This document shows, in pieces, positions 5,315 to 8,201 of a stretch of DNA of 8,201 nt. How positions within the stretch are numbered: position 1 is the first letter of the stretch; each line of letters begins with the position of its first letter. Location: NCBI GenBank assembly GCA_016196905.1, contig JACPWV010000008.1:1-8201 (forward strand), written 5' to 3'. Origin of the DNA: Chloroflexota bacterium (GTDB lineage: Bacteria; Chloroflexota; Anaerolineae; UBA7937; JACPPX01). A model generated the notes under the pieces. That model was not told the origin of the DNA. It searched no databases and worked only from the letters and a program-made list of their open reading frames with translations. A program made the position numbers and the translations under genes.

Positions 5315-7816
5315 CTAACTCTGCAGGCTTTCCACGATGCGAGCGTACTTCTCGGCCAGCTCCTGGGCTCCGCTCTGGCTGGAAGCTTCGGCGTGGATGT
5401 GGATCAAGGGCGCGTCGGGGTCGGGGCGCACCAGCACCCACTCCTCGCCCAGTTGGATGCGCACCCCCTCGATCTCCGGCCCCTGGTCCGCCTTCGGCGG
5501 ACGGTACTGTTCGTTCAAGCGACGCATCACCGTCCCTTTAGCCTCCCAGGGGCAAGAGACCCGCCGCTCGGCCAGGTGATATTGCGGAAGGGAATTGACC
5601 ACCTCGGAGAGCTTGGTCCCCTGAGCAGCCAGGTATTCCAAAAGCTTGACTGTGGCCATCAACCCATCCGGGGCCTCGTGGAACGGGGCGTAAATGAAGT
5701 CGCCGGTCCCATCCCCGGCCAGGATGGCCCCTTCCTCAGCGGCCGCGGACATGAAGGCCTGGGGATCCACCCGGCAGCGCACCACCCGCCCTTGGTGCTG
5801 AGTGGCGATGCGCTCGAAGATGGAGGGCAGATGCACCGGCACCACAATCGTCCCCCCGGGGTGCTGCCGCAGGGCCAACTCGGCCAGGGCAGCGGTGGCC
5901 ACGATCCCTGAGAGGACGCGGCCCCCATCATCGACCAGGAAGATCTTCTCCCCACCCACATCCAGGCGCACGCCCAGATCGGGGCGCACCGCCGAGGCGA
6001 TCTGGGCCAATTGGTGCAACGCCGCTTGGAACTCCTCGGGCAGGATGGACATCTTGCTCTCGTCGATGCGAGCATTAAGAGCCACCACATCGCAATCCAG
6101 GATATTTAGCAGAGAGGGGAGCACCAGCGACGTGGGGGCATGAGCATAGTCCACCACCAGCCGGAAGCGGGGGGGGCGGATGATGTCTGCGTTCACCGCG
6201 GCCATGAAACCCTGGGCGTAGCGCTCCACCACCTGGGGGGCATAGGCGATGGTGCCCACATCCCCCAGGTAGACGCGGCGAAACTCCTCTCGGAAGAAGA
6301 CCCGCTCGATCTCCCGCTCCTTGGCTTTGCTCAGGTTACGGCCGCGCTCATCGAAGAAGCGGATATCCACCACCCGGTTATCGAAGGGGGACAAACGCAC
6401 ATGCACCCCGCCAGCCGCGGCGCTGATGCGGGTGATGTAGCGAGCCACCGGGATGGGCATATTGCCCAGGTCGGAGACGTGGATCCCTGCCGAGGGCAGC
6501 CCGGAGATCATGGCCCGCTTGATCATGCGCGGGCTGCGGTGGGGATCGCGGTTCATGGTCACCGTGCTCCCCAGCGGCAGGACCGTGCCGAAGGCAGCCC
6601 CCAGCTTGGCCGCAAACTCCGGGGTCAGATCCAGGTTGACCAGTCCGGTGACACCAAAACGGCCGAAGAGGACCCGCCGCCCTTGGGCCCCCCAGATCAG
6701 GCTGGATTTGACGATGGCCCCCGCCTCGATCTCCTTCTCCGGCCAGATCTTCACCTCGGCGTGAATGATAGACCCTTCGCCCACGATGCTGTTGTCTCCG
6801 ATCACCGCCCCCTCGAAAACCATGGCCCTACTCTTGAGTACCACCTGTTTCCCCACTAAGGCCCCACGCAGCTCCACCCCTTCCCCCACATAACTGTTGC
6901 GCCAGATGATGCTGCGATCGATTTGCGCACGGGTGTCTAGGATGGTATTATCGCGGATCACACTGGGGCCCCGCACCACCACCCCGCCTTTGATCTTCAC
7001 TCCATTCCCCAAGTAAATGGGTCCATACAGTTGCGCATCCGGAGCGATCTCCACTTCGCCCCCTACCCACACGTTACCTCCCAGGTGGCGGCCGATCTCC
7101 ACATCGCGCACCCGGCCTTCCAGGAGATCGAAGCTGGCTCGGCGGTAGTCGTTCAGGTTGCCCACATCGGTCCAGTAGCCCTCCGCCACGAAGCCGTAGA
7201 TCTCCTCGCCCCGCTCCAAGAGCCGGGGAAAGACCTCCTTGCTAAAATCGTAAGACTTACCTGGCTCCAGGCCCTGTAAGGCCTCCGGCTCCAACACATA
7301 GATGCCGGTATTGACCGTATCGGAGATGACCTCGCCCCCGCTGGGCTTTTCCAGAAACTGGCGGATGCGCCCCTGGGAGTCGGTGATCACCACCCCGTAC
7401 TCCAAAGGATCCGGGACGCGATAGAGAACCAGGGTGGCCAGCGCCTCGTGGCGACGGTGGAAATCCAGGATCGCCCCCAGGTCGAAATCGGTGAGGGCAT
7501 CGCCGCTGATGACCCAGAAGGTCTCGCCCAAATGTTCGGCCGCCTGCCTAACGCTCCCCGCGGTCCCCAGCGGCACCGACTCGATGGAGTAATCCATCCG
7601 CATGCCCAGTTCCTGGCCGTCGCCGAAGTAATCCTGGATCACATCGGCCATGTGCTGCAGGGTGAGCACCACCTCGCGGATGCCGTGGCGTTTCAACAGC
7701 TCCAGGCTGTGAGCCAGGACGGGCTTGTTCACCAGGGGCACCATGGGCTTCGGCCGTCCAATGGTCAAAGGGCGCAGCCGCGAGCCCTGCCCGCCGGCCA
7801 TCACCACCGCTTTCAT
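5315..7816 (-). CDS. Mannose-1-phosphate guanylyltransferase-like / phosphomannomutase-like fusion protein
   Basis: The 833-residue cytoplasmic protein joins three parts. Residues 1-235 are a nucleotidyltransferase with [12 protein letters not shown] (7-18), RPKPM (21-25), SGDALTDFD (104-112), FLEKP (154-158), NTGIYVLEP (169-177) and YWTDVGN (214-220), as in enzymes making GDP-mannose from GTP and mannose-1-phosphate. Residues about 250-375 are hexapeptide repeats of a left-handed beta-helix. Residues about 380-833 have the phosphohexomutase layout but with altered motifs: RLSPFD (474-479) where TASHNP is usual, DVGGEK (619-624) for DGDGDR, GDGTGDF (701-707) for the sugar loop, RPDPDAP (797-803) for the phosphate loop. 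Such long fusions occur in cyanobacteria, actinobacteria and Chloroflexota. The sugar and nucleotide cannot be proven from sequence. The ATG at 7816 is preferred over an extension to 7945: it begins the MKAVVMAGG motif and GGTGAGG (7823-7829) lies 6 nt upstream. First gene of the four-gene operon. Confidence 0.88.
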   Translation of the reverse strand: MKAVVMAGGQGSRLRPLTIGRPKPMVPLVNKPVLAHSLELLKRHGIREVVLTLQHMADVIQDYFGDGQELGMRMDYSIESVPLGTAGSVRQAAEHLGETFWVISGDALTDFDLGAILDFHRRHEALATLVLYRVPDPLEYGVVITDSQGRIRQFLEKPSGGEVISDTVNTGIYVLEPEALQGLEPGKSYDFSKEVFPRLLERGEEIYGFVAEGYWTDVGNLNDYRRASFDLLEGRVRDVEIGRHLGGNVWVGGEVEIAPDAQLYGPIYLGNGVKIKGGVVVRGPSVIRDNTILDTRAQIDRSIIWRNSYVGEGVELRGALVGKQVVLKSRAMVFEGAVIGDNSIVGEGSIIHAEVKIWPEKEIEAGAIVKSSLIWGAQGRRVLFGRFGVTGLVNLDLTPEFAAKLGAAFGTVLPLGSTVTMNRDPHRSPRMIKRAMISGLPSAGIHVSDLGNMPIPVARYITRISAAAGGVHVRLSPFDNRVVDIRFFDERGRNLSKAKEREIERVFFREEFRRVYLGDVGTIAYAPQVVERYAQGFMAAVNADIIRPPRFRLVVDYAHAPTSLVLPSLLNILDCDVVALNARIDESKMSILPEEFQAALHQLAQIASAVRPDLGVRLDVGGEKIFLVDDGGRVLSGIVATAALAELALRQHPGGTIVVPVHLPSIFERIATQHQGRVVRCRVDPQAFMSAAAEEGAILAGDGTGDFIYAPFHEAPDGLMATVKLLEYLAAQGTKLSEVVNSLPQYHLAERRVSCPWEAKGTVMRRLNEQYRPPKADQGPEIEGVRIQLGEEWVLVRPDPDAPLIHIHAEASSQSGAQELAEKYARIVESLQS

Positions 7817-7853
7817 GGCCAACCTCACCCAGGGGAGTACCGAGGTCGATGCA

Positions 7854-7862
7854 ATCATACCA
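7854..7862 (-). promoter_or_regulatory. Extended -10 promoter of the four-gene operon
   Basis: The minus strand reads TGG-TATGAT, an extended -10 with five of six matches to TATAAT. The -35 position at 17-nt spacing falls on the T-run of the preceding terminator and matches consensus poorly, so the promoter would rely on the TGn motif. A start near 7847 leaves a short leader of about 30 nt before the ATG at 7816. Confidence 0.55.
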
Positions 7863-7876
7863 CAAAGGATGCACAC

Positions 7877-7912
7877 AAAAAAAGAGGCCGGGCGCAGCGC
7901 AGTCCCGGCCTC
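7877..7912 (-). terminator. Intrinsic terminator of the membrane protein gene
   Basis: On the minus strand GAGGCCGGG and CCCGGCCTC form a perfect 9-bp stem with an 11-nt loop, followed directly by seven Ts. It starts 14 nt after the stop codon of the gene to the right. This is a canonical Rho-independent terminator and separates that gene from the four-gene operon. Confidence 0.93.
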
Positions 7913-7926
7913 GGGGTGCCTGGCAG

Positions 7927-8201
7927 TCACGGGTTGCGCAGCCATAGCGAAGCGAAGCTGCCGAAGAGGACCAGCTGCAGGATAAAAGCCACCGTGCCGC
8001 CCAACCAGGTCAACGGACTGGCCGGATGACCATAGATCTCCTCAGCGAGCAGACGGGCTTGGCGGGCACTCCAGACCGCTTGAGCCAGCCAGAGCAGCCC
8101 CCATAAGGCCACTCCCCATGAGGCCACCGGGAGACGCATGACCGAGGCCAAGGCCATGGGCAGGAAGAAGAGCACTCGTGGTAGCTGAGCATAAGGGTAG
8201 A
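7927..8201 (-). CDS. Unrecognised integral membrane protein, C-terminal part (start outside the window)
   Basis: The frame is open from the right edge to TGA at 7927-7929, giving 90 visible residues. It contains three hydrophobic stretches: [32 protein letters not shown], and [20 protein letters not shown], the last ending in ASLWLRNP. Between the second and third is a hydrophilic stretch, [19 protein letters not shown] at 8173-8175 could in principle start it, but the frame stays open upstream with similar residues (YPYAQLPR), so the gene more likely begins beyond the window. I recognise no family. It ends at its own intrinsic terminator, so it is not part of the operon that follows. Confidence 0.7.
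   Translation of the reverse strand, partial: YPYAQLPRVLFFLPMALASVMRLPVASWGVALWGLLWLAQAVWSARQARLLAEEIYGHPASPLTWLGGTVAFILQLVLFGSFASLWLRNP

Noticed and set aside
4541..5911. 456-codon open frame on the plus strand
   Set aside because: It is antisense to the Lgt-like gene and the fusion gene, both recognised by motifs; it has no recognisable motif and reflects GC-rich codon use.
7817..7945. N-terminal extension of 43 residues for the nucleotidyltransferase fusion
   Set aside because: It would run through the promoter and terminator, and the family start is at MKAVVMAGG with its own ribosome binding site.

Overview
The window is about 8.2 kb of GC-rich bacterial chromosome in two convergent blocks. 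The plus strand holds the end of a ribosomal-protein operon (rplJ tail, rplL). The minus strand carries everything from about 0.8 kb to the right edge. High GC, an 830-residue nucleotidyltransferase/left-handed beta-helix/phosphomannomutase-like fusion, GAF-rich signalling and an rplJ-rplL pair not followed by rpoBC together suggest a Chloroflexota-like or related lineage. This is an inference from gene content, not a phylogenetic placement. No tRNA, rRNA, CRISPR array, insertion sequence or phage gene was seen.

Layout from left to right: rplJ (L10, C-terminal part) and rplL (L7/L12) on the plus strand; a perfect 32-bp palindrome between the convergent blocks; a membrane-anchored GAF-GAF-GGDEF diguanylate cyclase gene; a 277-bp upstream region with a direct-repeat operator-like site, a good sigma70-type promoter and a roughly 205-nt strongly structured leader; then the 3' genes of a tight four-gene operon: the ammonia-transferring NAD synthetase domain (nadE), a nitrilase-fold glutaminase-like protein, an Lgt-like membrane protein with substituted catalytic residues, and the GDP-mannose-pyrophosphorylase-like fusion. 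Upstream of that operon are its extended -10 promoter, a textbook intrinsic terminator for the preceding gene, and the 3' end of an unrecognised membrane protein gene running off the window.

The four-gene operon is translated minus-strand, with junctions of 0, -4 and -23 nt, so the proteins are probably made together. It joins sugar-nucleotide activation (mannose-1-phosphate to GDP-mannose type chemistry), a membrane protein of the prolipoprotein diacylglyceryl transferase fold, and NAD synthesis split into a glutaminase and a synthetase subunit. The c-di-GMP enzyme downstream has its own promoter. The best candidate for something undescribed is its leader: four consecutive hairpins, with A·C mismatches on the plus strand that become G·U pairs in the minus-strand transcript, and a perfect 7-nt complementarity between a hairpin arm and the ribosome binding site.
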